The notes beneath the pieces are model-generated. The model was not told where the DNA came from and ran no database searches. It saw only the letters and a program-made list of their open reading frames with translations. A program made the position numbers and the translations under genes. Of a stretch of DNA of 7,549 bases, positions 1 to 6,552 are shown in pieces; positions within the stretch are counted from its first letter, which is position 1, and each line of letters begins with the position of its first letter. The stretch lies in NCBI GenBank assembly GCA_030615975.1, contig JAUWYH010000071.1:1-7549 (forward strand). The letters run 5' to 3'. The DNA is from Candidatus Aminicenantota bacterium. Its GTDB lineage: Bacteria > Acidobacteriota > Aminicenantia > Aminicenantales > Aminicenantaceae.

Positions 1-1941
1 TTTATCTATTGAGTGGGAATCTGAGGAGCCCACAAGGGGAAAATAATAACCCCGATTCAGAAGGTGAAGCCAATCATCAATAGCCACATAATTTGAGGAA
101 TAAAAGTAGGGCCCATTCATGACTTCCAGAACATCGAAGGATGTATCAAAATTTAATAGGGCAAAAGAGGCGGACTCCTGATCAAGCTGATAATTGTTGA
201 AATATCCGATTCTTCCAGCCCGGGGATGATTCACTTGAAGAATGGCTTGGGGATCTTTTTTTCGGCTTGCTTCAAAGAGAGGAGTGGCTTCCGCAGAGAG
301 AGGCCAGATAGAACCGTTGTTTTCCTCCTCTTTTCTGCATTCCAGAGGGTAAGTGTTATAATGGATAACTCCTTTGGTTGTTACTTCATTTCCAGGAATG
401 ACAGCTAAATATTCACTCAGACCGAGTTTTTTAAGGATTGGATGATAATCACTAATATAGTTATGGTCTGTAGCCACAGCCACATCAACCCCTTCAGCCA
501 CGACTGATTTTATCCTTTCAGCGATGCTCACTCTTCCATCCGAGTTTTGAGTGTGCATATGGGGATCGATGGAAATTAAATTCTCGGTATCCACCACCTT
601 ATCGATATGAAAAACCAATTCTTGCTTTTCGCCTTGGAGCACTTCCACAATCTTTTGGTCGAGAGAATACTCCGGTCCTCGGGAGGCATAAACAAGATAA
701 GTTCCTATAGGGATATCTACTTCCAATCCTTTTTCGGTAGGATAACAAGAATTCTTGAAGGATTCCCACCCTCTTCCGCTCTTTATGGGATCTTCGGGTT
801 TAAAATAAGGGGTTTTGGTCGGGTCAAGGCCGATAAAGGTCACCTTTCCTGGGATAAATTCTCCTTTACTGTTTCTGATTTTTACCTTCACTCTCTCATG
901 GGGGAGGTCTTGAATGAAACATATGTTTTCCTCCCCTTCCTCCACAACCAAGAATTCTTCGCATACAGCCGGGAAAAAGTTTGCCCTGACTGAATAAGCA
1001 CCTTTAGGGATGAGAACCTCGAGGCTGGGAGTGTTTTTGAAGAATGACCGGAAGAAGATCGAAGAAGAAAGGGCATCCCGGACAATAACCTCTATCAGCT
1101 TTCCATCATAGTCTTTAAAATGGATAGAAGCTTTTTCTGGCTTGATGTTTAAGATTCGATAAATTTTTCGAAGGAGATCGCTGCTTAGAGTATCGACAAG
1201 AAGAATATAATTCAAATTGAACTCTTCTCCAGGAGCTAAATCTCCAGGTAGAGGTTCTTCTTCATCCTCTAAAGGCTGTAAAGGATTAAGATTCATCCAG
1301 CCCAGATAATGCCCCATTTTCTGATAGACGCGAAAATTCAAGCCCGGATGTTTTTTCCTGTGGAAAGGGCTGAAATAATAGCGATGATTGGCGTTAAAAT
1401 AGAGGTAAAAGCTCATGTCCTTAAAATCAGCTTTTCCTGTGTTTTTTATGGTTGAAGAGATGTCTATTCTTCCTTGATAAGGAAGAAAATGATAGGTGGT
1501 GTTTATCTCGGCTTTTTTTCCGTCTTTTCCTTTATATAGGGCTAAAGCTTTAAAGGTAAGAATTCCTTTTTGAACATTTTCTTTAATGGGTTTCAAAGAG
1601 GAATAGGTCAGATACTCTGGTTTTTCCCTTATTCTAATTATAGGTGATCCAATGCTCAGATTGCTTACCAAATTTTCTCCAGCCACAGTGAAACTGATAA
1701 TACTTCCCATGGCATTTGAGGATGGGAAATTAAGGATATCCTTTAAAGGCCTTGCGCTACCACCTAGTAACACAAGATATTCTCCATCAGATACAAGATA
1801 ATCTCCCTTTTCCCAGATTGTGCAAAAATTCTCAGGCAAATCTTCGGCCGTATTTATGATTTTGACCTGAAACTCTGTTGCCTGAAGGAAAAAGGATAGA
1901 TGAAGAAAAAGAATTATCGTCAAGATTATAAGTTTTTTCAT
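1..1941 (-). CDS. Exported CehA/McbA-like PHP-domain metallohydrolase, C-terminus cut by window edge
   Basis: The minus-strand frame is open from ATG 1941-1939 to base 1 (647 codons) with no stop, so the C-terminus is missing. A strong Shine-Dalgarno (AAGGAGG, complement of 1948-1954) sits 6 bases before the ATG and fixes the start. Residues 1-21 (MKKLIILTII...FFLQA) look like a Sec signal peptide with a possible cut after Ala21 and no lipobox Cys, so export is likely. Residues ~22-345 match no domain I recognise. Residues ~348-455 look like a carboxypeptidase-regulatory-type beta-sandwich (VKVKIRNSKGEFIPGKVTF). The PHP metal site follows: H461-M-H463, TD492-H493, GNE519, NH572PR and SD641SH643, in the usual PHP order. 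The family hydrolyses phosphoesters or carbamate/amide bonds (CehA and McbA are carbaryl hydrolases); the substrate here cannot be told. It is divergent from the GNAT gene, so it stands apart from the operon further right. The PHP call is confident; the substrate class is not. Confidence 0.88.
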   Translation of the reverse strand, partial: MKKLIILTIILFLHLSFFLQATEFQVKIINTAEDLPENFCTIWEKGDYLVSDGEYLVLLGGSARPLKDILNFPSSNAMGSIISFTVAGENLVSNLSIGSPIIRIREKPEYLTYSSLKPIKENVQKGILTFKALALYKGKDGKKAEINTTYHFLPYQGRIDISSTIKNTGKADFKDMSFYLYFNANHRYYFSPFHRKKHPGLNFRVYQKMGHYLGWMNLNPLQPLEDEEEPLPGDLAPGEEFNLNYILLVDTLSSDLLRKIYRILNIKPEKASIHFKDYDGKLIEVIVRDALSSSIFFRSFFKNTPSLEVLIPKGAYSVRANFFPAVCEEFLVVEEGEENICFIQDLPHERVKVKIRNSKGEFIPGKVTFIGLDPTKTPYFKPEDPIKSGRGWESFKNSCYPTEKGLEVDIPIGTYLVYASRGPEYSLDQKIVEVLQGEKQELVFHIDKVVDTENLISIDPHMHTQNSDGRVSIAERIKSVVAEGVDVAVATDHNYISDYHPILKKLGLSEYLAVIPGNEVTTKGVIHYNTYPLECRKEEENNGSIWPLSAEATPLFEASRKKDPQAILQVNHPRAGRIGYFNNYQLDQESASFALLNFDTSFDVLEVMNGPYFYSSNYVAIDDWLHLLNRGYYFPLVGSSDSHSIDK

Positions 1942-2016
1942 TTTCTTCCTCCTTGAAACTCGGGAAATAAGGTTTTTTGAAAATTCATCTATAAGGACAT
2001 TTACAATATACCAAAA

Positions 2017-2032
2017 ATTGAATGAATTCAAT
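2017..2032. repeat. Inverted repeat ATTGAAT-GA-ATTCAAT, possible operator
   Basis: Two perfect 7-base arms around a 2-base centre overlap the candidate -35 box of the minus-strand PHP gene. The size and position suit a dimeric repressor site. The DNA is very AT-rich, so a chance palindrome of this size is possible, and no second copy was seen. Confidence 0.3.
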
Positions 2033-2051
2033 AATTTATCCTGGCTTTATC

Positions 2052-2071
2052 CTGTCTTTCCAAACAGACAG
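2052..2071. repeat. Inverted repeat CTGTCT-N8-AGACAG
   Basis: Perfect 6-base arms, richer in GC than the surroundings, are separated by 8 bases in the middle of the divergent gap. It could be an operator for either gene. No T-run follows on either side, so it does not look like an intrinsic terminator. Confidence 0.25.
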
Positions 2072-2150
2072 AATGTTGTCTTGCTTTTTAGGTAAATGTT
2101 TCGATAAAATCTTTCTATCTATAAAGCATATAATAAGATCTTAGTGATAA

Positions 2151-3131
2151 ATGCGTAAAAAAATGAAAGAATTAGAGAAAATTCAGAAGGTAAAAGAAAA
2201 AAGATTCCTGTTTAAGGTAGAAACGTCAGATAAAGCCAGCGATTACGCCAAGTATGAAGAATTAAGGTATGGAATTTGGGGAGATCCGAGGGATAAGCTT
2301 CCTGGAATGAGAAACATGGTATGTGAAAATTTTTTTCATAGCGGAAACAGTCTTATTATAGCTGTATATGCTGAAGATGAAGAGGGCAGATTTAGAGAAG
2401 AAAAAGATCATTTTGTTGGGTTTTCATACGGATTTGTAGGAGTCAAGGATAAGGAAGTCGGTTTCAGAGAAATTGATAATCTTCTTTATTATTCTCAATA
2501 CGTAGGAGTAAGAAGGGATTTCCAGGACTATAGGCTTGGGATATTGATAAAAGAATTCCAGAAAGAAAAGCTGATAGAGATATTCGGAATTTACAAAGTC
2601 ACCAGCACTTATGATCCCTTAACAGGAATCAACGCTTACAGAAACATCCATCACTTTGGAATGGACGTCGTTGAATACAGAGAATCCTGTTATGGAGATT
2701 TCGGGGGTTATTTGAACAGGGTAGATGTTCCTTGCGACAGGTTTTTTCTATTCTGGGACCTGAGAAGAGAAGTGCGAGGACCTGAATATGACCTGGAATT
2801 TCTGTTTGAATTTGGCAATTTGGCAATAAGCTCAGAGATGATTGAGATCAAGGGGAGAAGTGGCTTTGTTAAACTTGAAGTTGTAAAAGACGTAAACCTC
2901 GACTTAACCTCTGATTTCTTGTTAGTAGAGATTCCCTATGATTTTTATCTAATGCTCAAGGAGACAGACGTGCCTCAAAGGGAAATAAGGAATATTCCGT
3001 TGGAGTGGAGGATGAAAACAAGAAAAGTTTTTCAGACACTTCTCGGGAGAAAATATAAGATTGTGGATTTTAGATGGCTTGAAAAAGATAATCGCAAAAG
3101 AGATTTTTATGTTCTCAAAAGGCTAGAATAG
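2151..3131 (+). CDS. GNAT-superfamily acyltransferase-like protein, COG3375 type
   Basis: The 326-residue protein resembles the COG3375 group of predicted GNAT N-acyltransferases. The GNAT core shows as a hydrophobic strand (SLIIAVYA, ~67-74), the strand FVGFSYGFVGV (88-98), then YSQYVGVRRDFQDYRLG (114-130), where the acyl-CoA-binding loop should be. STYDPLTGINAYRNIHHFG (152-170) is the family's typical second motif, followed by YGDFGG (181-186) and PCDRFFLFWDLRR (194-206). In the CoA loop the first glycine of Q/RxxGxG/A is Arg (Q125-D-Y-R-L-G130). About 120 residues follow the core and are not recognised. An in-frame TAA (2148-2150) abuts the ATG, so no longer N-terminus is possible; the only near alternative is Met5 (2163). 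Neither start has a Shine-Dalgarno. The protein has no signal peptide and is presumably cytoplasmic. The substrate is unknown; some COG3375 relatives lie near o-succinylbenzoate synthase/acylamino-acid racemase genes, but that context is absent here. Confidence 0.78.
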   Translation: MRKKMKELEKIQKVKEKRFLFKVETSDKASDYAKYEELRYGIWGDPRDKLPGMRNMVCENFFHSGNSLIIAVYAEDEEGRFREEKDHFVGFSYGFVGVKDKEVGFREIDNLLYYSQYVGVRRDFQDYRLGILIKEFQKEKLIEIFGIYKVTSTYDPLTGINAYRNIHHFGMDVVEYRESCYGDFGGYLNRVDVPCDRFFLFWDLRREVRGPEYDLEFLFEFGNLAISSEMIEIKGRSGFVKLEVVKDVNLDLTSDFLLVEIPYDFYLMLKETDVPQREIRNIPLEWRMKTRKVFQTLLGRKYKIVDFRWLEKDNRKRDFYVLKRLE

Positions 3132-3181
3132 CTAATCCTATAAGAATTTTTGCTCAATTTTTTACTTGGAATAGGCTGACT

Positions 3182-3304
3182 ATGAAAAAAATAATTGCAT
3201 CCCGTCTTATAAGTTTCTTTTTCTTTTTTGTGCTGGCACTATTCTTTTCGAACTTCGCCCTTGGCCAAACCGAGGGGAAACCTCTTATTCTCCAGGTGAT
3301 TTAA
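3182..3304 (+). CDS. 40-codon signal-peptide-like ORF: small exported peptide or remnant of a decayed gene
   Basis: ATG 3182 to TAA 3302-3304 encodes 40 residues: a basic start (MKKIIASR), a hydrophobic core with five consecutive Phe (ISFFFFFVLALFF), then SNFALG-QTEGKPLILQVI and the stop. This is a textbook Sec signal peptide with a likely cut after Gly28, leaving only about 12 residues of mature sequence. There is no good Shine-Dalgarno (weak GGAATAGG 14 bases or less upstream). The same frame has no continuation downstream. It starts 50 bases after the GNAT stop. The start of an exported protein truncated by deletion is the simplest explanation. The tail GKPLILQVI loosely recalls the first strand of NfeD/ClpP-class membrane proteases, but that is too short to name. 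It may also be chance or a genuine tiny peptide. Confidence 0.4.
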   Translation: MKKIIASRLISFFFFFVLALFFSNFALGQTEGKPLILQVI

Positions 3305-3307
3305 TAT

Positions 3308-3324
3308 TGTAAAGATATTTTACA
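3308..3324. promoter_or_regulatory. Candidate upstream activator site TGTAAA-N5-TTTACA
   Basis: Perfect 6-base inverted arms (3308-3313 and 3319-3324) flank GATAT. The centre lies about 108 bases upstream of the start site predicted from the sigma-54 promoter, within the range usual for NtrC-class enhancer sites. The 10-mer AAAGATATTT inside it (3311-3320) recurs at 3326-3335, 15 bases away, so a second half-site is possible. Being so AT-rich, the region could produce this by chance; the position is the main argument. Confidence 0.35.
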
Positions 3325-3396
3325 TAAAGATATTTCCAGCCTTTCTCTTAACCAAAAAATATATTCATTATAATAGAGTTAACCGTCCATTAAAAA

Positions 3397-3413
3397 TTGG
3401 CATAAAAATTGCG
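3397..3413 (+). promoter_or_regulatory. Sigma-54 (RpoN) -24/-12 promoter of the three-gene operon
   Basis: TTGGCATAAAAATTGCG matches the RpoN consensus YTGGCACG-N4-TTGC. The -24 GG (3399-3400) and -12 GC (3411-3412) are separated by exactly 10 bases, and TTGGCA and TTGC are perfect; the C and G after TGGCA are T and A here. Transcription would start near 3424, giving a leader of about 48 bases before the ATG at 3472. The operon itself encodes a sigma-54 activator, which strengthens the call. It is the only site of this type I found in the intergenic regions. Confidence 0.72.
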
Positions 3414-3471
3414 TTTAGTTTAATTCAATTGCTTTAGATGATACGATTATTTATTATTAAAGGAAAGCACC

Positions 3472-5073
3472 ATGATGAAAAAGCTCAACTTTCTTATAAA
3501 GACTTTACTTTTTGTTTTTATTATTTTTTCTTTTCTTTATTCTGATTTCAATAAAAGGGAAAATCGCGTCAAGCCTCGCTATGGCGGAGTTTTCCGGATT
3601 AAATCTTTTACAAATGAGTTTAGGCCGGAGCTCGATCCAGCAAGTCCAGAGTCTTTCATTTTTATTTCAGAACAAATTTATGATGGATTAATCAGGCTTG
3701 ATAAAAATTTTAACATTATTCCCTCCTTGGCCGAATATTGGGAGATCTCCTCCGATGGGAAAAGATACAGATTCCATCTGAGAAAAGGTGTTAAGTTTCA
3801 TAAGGGAAGAGAGCTTTCTGCAGAAGATGTGAAATTTTCCTTGGAAAGGCTCCTCGATAGAAAAACAGACTCCCCCTATTTTCATTTCTTCTTCAATAGG
3901 GTAGTCGGGGCTAAAGATTTTCGAGAGGGAAAAGCCAACGATGTGGAGGGCTTTCGTGCTTTGGATAAATACACTTTCGAAATCCAATGGACAAGGCCTT
4001 TTATCTCCGCCCTTTATCTGATGAGTATGCCTTTTTGTAAAATTCTCCCTCAAGATCTTGTTCAAGATAGAGGAAAAAAGTTTTTTTTGAATCCATCTGG
4101 AACTGGTCCTTTTATGTTCAGATATTGGATAAGGACTACAAAATTGGAAATAGCCGGTGTCCGCCTAGAGAGAAATGATGAATATTTTGGGGGGAAACCA
4201 TATCTGGAAGCAGTGGAATTCTGTCCTCTCTATACCCTTAATCATTTTTTAAACAGAGAAATTGATTCTATTCCTGTCCTCTCAGAAAAATTGCTTGAAT
4301 CTAATTATCAAATATTTCAAGATGGCTCGCTTCATCATGTATTTTTGGGGATGAGTTGCCATATCACTCCCCTTGATAATCCTCTTGTCAGAAGAGCTAT
4401 TTCTTACGGGATTGACAAAAGGAAGGTTTCTCGGGCAGCCTATGATTTAAAAACCCTAAAGCAGGTAGTAAGCAGCTATATTCCCTCCAGACTTCCTGGA
4501 TTCTTCCCCTCAGAAGATGAAAAAACCTATGATTTAAAAAAAGCAGAAGAACTACTTCAAAAGGCTGGATTTTCTTCCGAGAAGGAATTCCCTTCTCTCA
4601 CCTTTTTTCTTGATTTGCCAAAAACAGAGTTAAAGACTAAAGTCTACAGAGAACTCAGAAAGCAATTTGAGACGTTATTAGGGATAAAGCTAAAAGTCAA
4701 TTATTACAAATCCCCTAAGGAAATCAGGCAATTTAAAAAGCCTTATCTGGTTCTGGTAGGAATATTGATGAATTTCCCTGATCCTGAAGACATCATACGC
4801 CCTTTATTTTTCTCAAAATCCATTTTTAATCTCTTCGGCTATGACAATCCTGCAATAGATAATCTTTTACTCAAAGCTGAAGTGGAAAGAAGCTGGACCA
4901 AAAGGATCAACCTTTTTCATCAAATAGAAGAGACCCTGTTTTCTGATGTCCCGGCTGTTCCCCTTTTCTCTAAGCAGAATATGGTAGCAATGCAGCCTTA
5001 TGTAAGGGGAGTCGAAATTCCACCCTTAGGCTTGTATTATTTAGAAGCCAAAAAAATATGGCTAGATAAATAA
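3472..5073 (+). CDS. Family-5 extracytoplasmic solute-binding protein (oligopeptide/dipeptide/nickel type)
   Basis: This 533-residue protein is of typical length for SBP_bac_5 (DppA/OppA/NikA) proteins, which deliver peptides, nickel or other ligands to ABC importers. An N-terminal signal (MMKKLNFLIK, then a hydrophobic stretch to ~Ser24) has no lipobox Cys, so the protein is periplasmic or stays anchored by an uncleaved signal. Family marks in order: YGGVFRI (37-43); the signature around LAEYWEISSDGKRYRFHLR (86-104) and GVKFHKGRELSAEDVKFSLE (106-125); NPSGTGPF (207-214); LDNPLVRRAISYGIDKRKV (301-319); YDLKKAEELLQKAGF (353-367); and DVPAVPLFS (492-500). The start has a good Shine-Dalgarno (3459-3464); ATG 3475 is a possible alternative start. 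No permease or ATPase gene lies on either side within view. Instead the gene leads a kinase/regulator operon 15 bases ahead of the kinase, which suggests a ligand-sensing role. Transport with distant permeases is still possible. The ligand cannot be read from sequence. Confidence 0.9.
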   Translation: MMKKLNFLIKTLLFVFIIFSFLYSDFNKRENRVKPRYGGVFRIKSFTNEFRPELDPASPESFIFISEQIYDGLIRLDKNFNIIPSLAEYWEISSDGKRYRFHLRKGVKFHKGRELSAEDVKFSLERLLDRKTDSPYFHFFFNRVVGAKDFREGKANDVEGFRALDKYTFEIQWTRPFISALYLMSMPFCKILPQDLVQDRGKKFFLNPSGTGPFMFRYWIRTTKLEIAGVRLERNDEYFGGKPYLEAVEFCPLYTLNHFLNREIDSIPVLSEKLLESNYQIFQDGSLHHVFLGMSCHITPLDNPLVRRAISYGIDKRKVSRAAYDLKTLKQVVSSYIPSRLPGFFPSEDEKTYDLKKAEELLQKAGFSSEKEFPSLTFFLDLPKTELKTKVYRELRKQFETLLGIKLKVNYYKSPKEIRQFKKPYLVLVGILMNFPDPEDIIRPLFFSKSIFNLFGYDNPAIDNLLLKAEVERSWTKRINLFHQIEETLFSDVPAVPLFSKQNMVAMQPYVRGVEIPPLGLYYLEAKKIWLDK

Positions 5074-5088
5074 GAAGAGAGCAAGAAG

Positions 5089-6552
5089 ATGCAATTGCGA
5101 GTGTCCCTGCGGACAAGATTTATGGTTTATGTCATTATTCTACTCTTTTTCCTTGTGGGCTTGATTCTTCTTGTGATCGAAAAAAGAGAAGTGAGAGCCA
5201 TTTTTGAAGAACAGAAGAAAAAAGGAATATTGATCGCTGAAAATATAGCTCAATTGAATTTAGATCCTCTTCTATTCTGGGACATTGAGGGTGTAGAGAA
5301 AAATATCGAAGAGCAGATAGACCAAAAGCTGATATATGTTGTTATTTATGATCGCTATCGAAAACCTTTTGCAGCTAATCCTTTTATAAAAGATTATGAA
5401 AAGATTTATCGATCCAGCAATCTCAAGGAAGAAGAAGAGCCGGAGAGTTACTTCTTTGAGTCGAAGAACTTGGAAGATAAAAGATCTCGACAAATTCTGA
5501 GGATTCTGGAACTTGAAACCCCAATTTTTGCTAAGGGTTCGCCAAAAAGATGGGGTTCGATTAAAATAGGCCTTTCCCTGGAAGATATGCGAGCAGAAAT
5601 TCTGAAAACTCGGCTAATGTTGATTTTGATTGGGTTTGGAGGGCTATTCGTTGGAATTTTGGGCACAACTCTTTTAGCAAGAAGAATCACCGATCCTATC
5701 AAAAAATTAGCAGAGGGAACAGTAAAGATATCCAGGGGGGATTTTTCTCAGAAGATTGAAATAGATTCTCAAGATGAGATCGGAAATTTAGCTCAAAATT
5801 TCAATGAAATGAGCCGCAAGCTTCAGCTAACAAAGGAAAGGATGGAAATAGCCCAGAGGAAGTTAATCCAGGCTGAAAAATTGGCTTCCATCGGCCGTAT
5901 CTCAGCCGGAATTGCCCATGAGATAAGGAATCCTCTGACTTCAGTCAAACTGAATATCCAGAAAGTTTTGGAGAGCAAGCAGCTGGAAGACATAGAGAAA
6001 GACCATTTAAGCATATCCCAGGAAGGAATAAGTCAGATAGAATATTTTATCAAGGAGCTTCTGAATTTTACCCGTGTTTCTGATTTGAATTTGGAAAGTT
6101 TCCCTATCGAGCAGATAATCGAAGAGTCTGTGAAAATGATCGCTGATTCTTTGGAGTTGAAAAATATTCAGCTAAAAAAAGATTTTCAGGGAGAAATACC
6201 TGAAGTCTATGTAGATGGTGACAAGCTGAGGCAGGTTTTTTTGAACATTCTTCGGAATGCCTGCGAAGCTGTAGATAAAGAGGGGAGAATCGATATTTCT
6301 CTTTCTAGTAAAAAAGATGACTCAAGAAAAAAAGTAAGAATTGAGATCTCGGATGACGGGTGTGGGATTCCAGAGAAGGATTGGGAGAATATCTTTGAAC
6401 CTTTCTATACCACAAAAGCTTCTGGAATAGGCCTGGGTTTAGCCAATGCTCGAAAAATTATCGACCAGCATAAAGGCTCGATAAGGGTCAAGAAGAAAGA
6501 AGGGAAAGGAGCTTGTTTTGAGATTTTTATTCCTTGTGGAGAGGAAAAATGA
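5089..6552 (+). CDS. Membrane-bound sensor histidine kinase (HAMP-HisKA-HATPase_c)
   Basis: This 487-residue kinase autophosphorylates on His and passes the phosphate to the regulator encoded next. Domains in order: transmembrane helix 1 (~12-30); an extracytoplasmic sensor region (~31-174), probably a single PAS-like/Cache-type fold (GILIAENIAQLNLDPLLFWD, then KLIYVVIYDRYRKPF) but of no family I can name firmly; transmembrane helix 2 (~175-197); HAMP (~198-250, with ITDPIKKLAEG and DEIGNLAQNFNEM); the HisKA helix with phospho-acceptor His277 in AHEIRNPLTS; and the ATP-binding domain with N box LNILRNACEA (385-394), G1 DDGCGIP (422-428), F box FEPFYTTK (436-443) and G2 GIGLGLA (446-452). All catalytic motifs are intact. 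The architecture resembles NtrB/ZraS-type kinases paired with sigma-54 activators. The start has only a weak purine-rich ribosome site. The gene begins 15 bases after the binding-protein stop and ends in a 4-base overlap with the regulator. Confidence 0.95.
   Translation: MQLRVSLRTRFMVYVIILLFFLVGLILLVIEKREVRAIFEEQKKKGILIAENIAQLNLDPLLFWDIEGVEKNIEEQIDQKLIYVVIYDRYRKPFAANPFIKDYEKIYRSSNLKEEEEPESYFFESKNLEDKRSRQILRILELETPIFAKGSPKRWGSIKIGLSLEDMRAEILKTRLMLILIGFGGLFVGILGTTLLARRITDPIKKLAEGTVKISRGDFSQKIEIDSQDEIGNLAQNFNEMSRKLQLTKERMEIAQRKLIQAEKLASIGRISAGIAHEIRNPLTSVKLNIQKVLESKQLEDIEKDHLSISQEGISQIEYFIKELLNFTRVSDLNLESFPIEQIIEESVKMIADSLELKNIQLKKDFQGEIPEVYVDGDKLRQVFLNILRNACEAVDKEGRIDISLSSKKDDSRKKVRIEISDDGCGIPEKDWENIFEPFYTTKASGIGLGLANARKIIDQHKGSIRVKKKEGKGACFEIFIPCGEEK

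Larger units (their letters stand above)
1942..2150. promoter_or_regulatory. Divergent intergenic region with weak promoter-like boxes
   Basis: This 209-base AT-rich gap must hold the promoters of both flanking genes. On the minus strand a TTGAAT box (2026-2031) lies 17 bases from TATTGT (2003-2008), or 15 bases from the better TATATT (2005-2010), and could drive the PHP gene. On the plus strand a perfect TATAAT (2129-2134) has no good -35 box. A second pair, TTGCTT (2081-2086) and TAAAAT (2105-2110), has an 18-base spacer. None is strong enough to name as the promoter. No sigma-54 motif was found here. Confidence 0.35.
3305..3471 (+). promoter_or_regulatory. AT-rich regulatory leader of the binding protein-kinase-regulator operon
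   Basis: This stretch holds no gene. From left to right it has a palindrome and direct repeats (3308-3335), a pyrimidine-rich patch (~3338-3350), a TATAAT-like box (3369-3374) without a matching -35, the sigma-54 promoter (3397-3413), and the Shine-Dalgarno AAAGGA (3459-3464) placed 7 bases before the ATG of the binding-protein gene. The arrangement of upstream site, then -24/-12 promoter, then a short leader matches enhancer-dependent promoters. Confidence 0.5.

Noticed and set aside
226..408. Plus-strand open frame of 60 codons
   Set aside because: It is an antisense shadow of the PHP gene, across the conserved NHPR and GNE motifs.
607..993. Plus-strand open frame of 128 codons
   Set aside because: It lies wholly antisense to the PHP-domain gene, whose frame has a signal peptide and PHP motifs; the plus-strand product has no recognisable features or ribosome site.
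3122..3132. GCTA-GAA-TAGC hairpin at the end of the GNAT gene, followed by T-rich DNA
   Set aside because: The stem has only 4 pairs and the T-runs lie about 16 or more bases further on, so it is not a convincing intrinsic terminator.
3369..3374. TATAAT box as a sigma-70 promoter for the operon
   Set aside because: The hexamer 17 bases upstream (TCTTAA) is a poor -35 box, the DNA is very AT-rich, and the sigma-54 element further down fits better. A minor basal promoter cannot be excluded.
5272..6014. Several minus-strand open frames of 63-84 codons within the kinase gene
   Set aside because: They are antisense to an intact histidine kinase with all catalytic motifs, and show no start signals or family resemblance.
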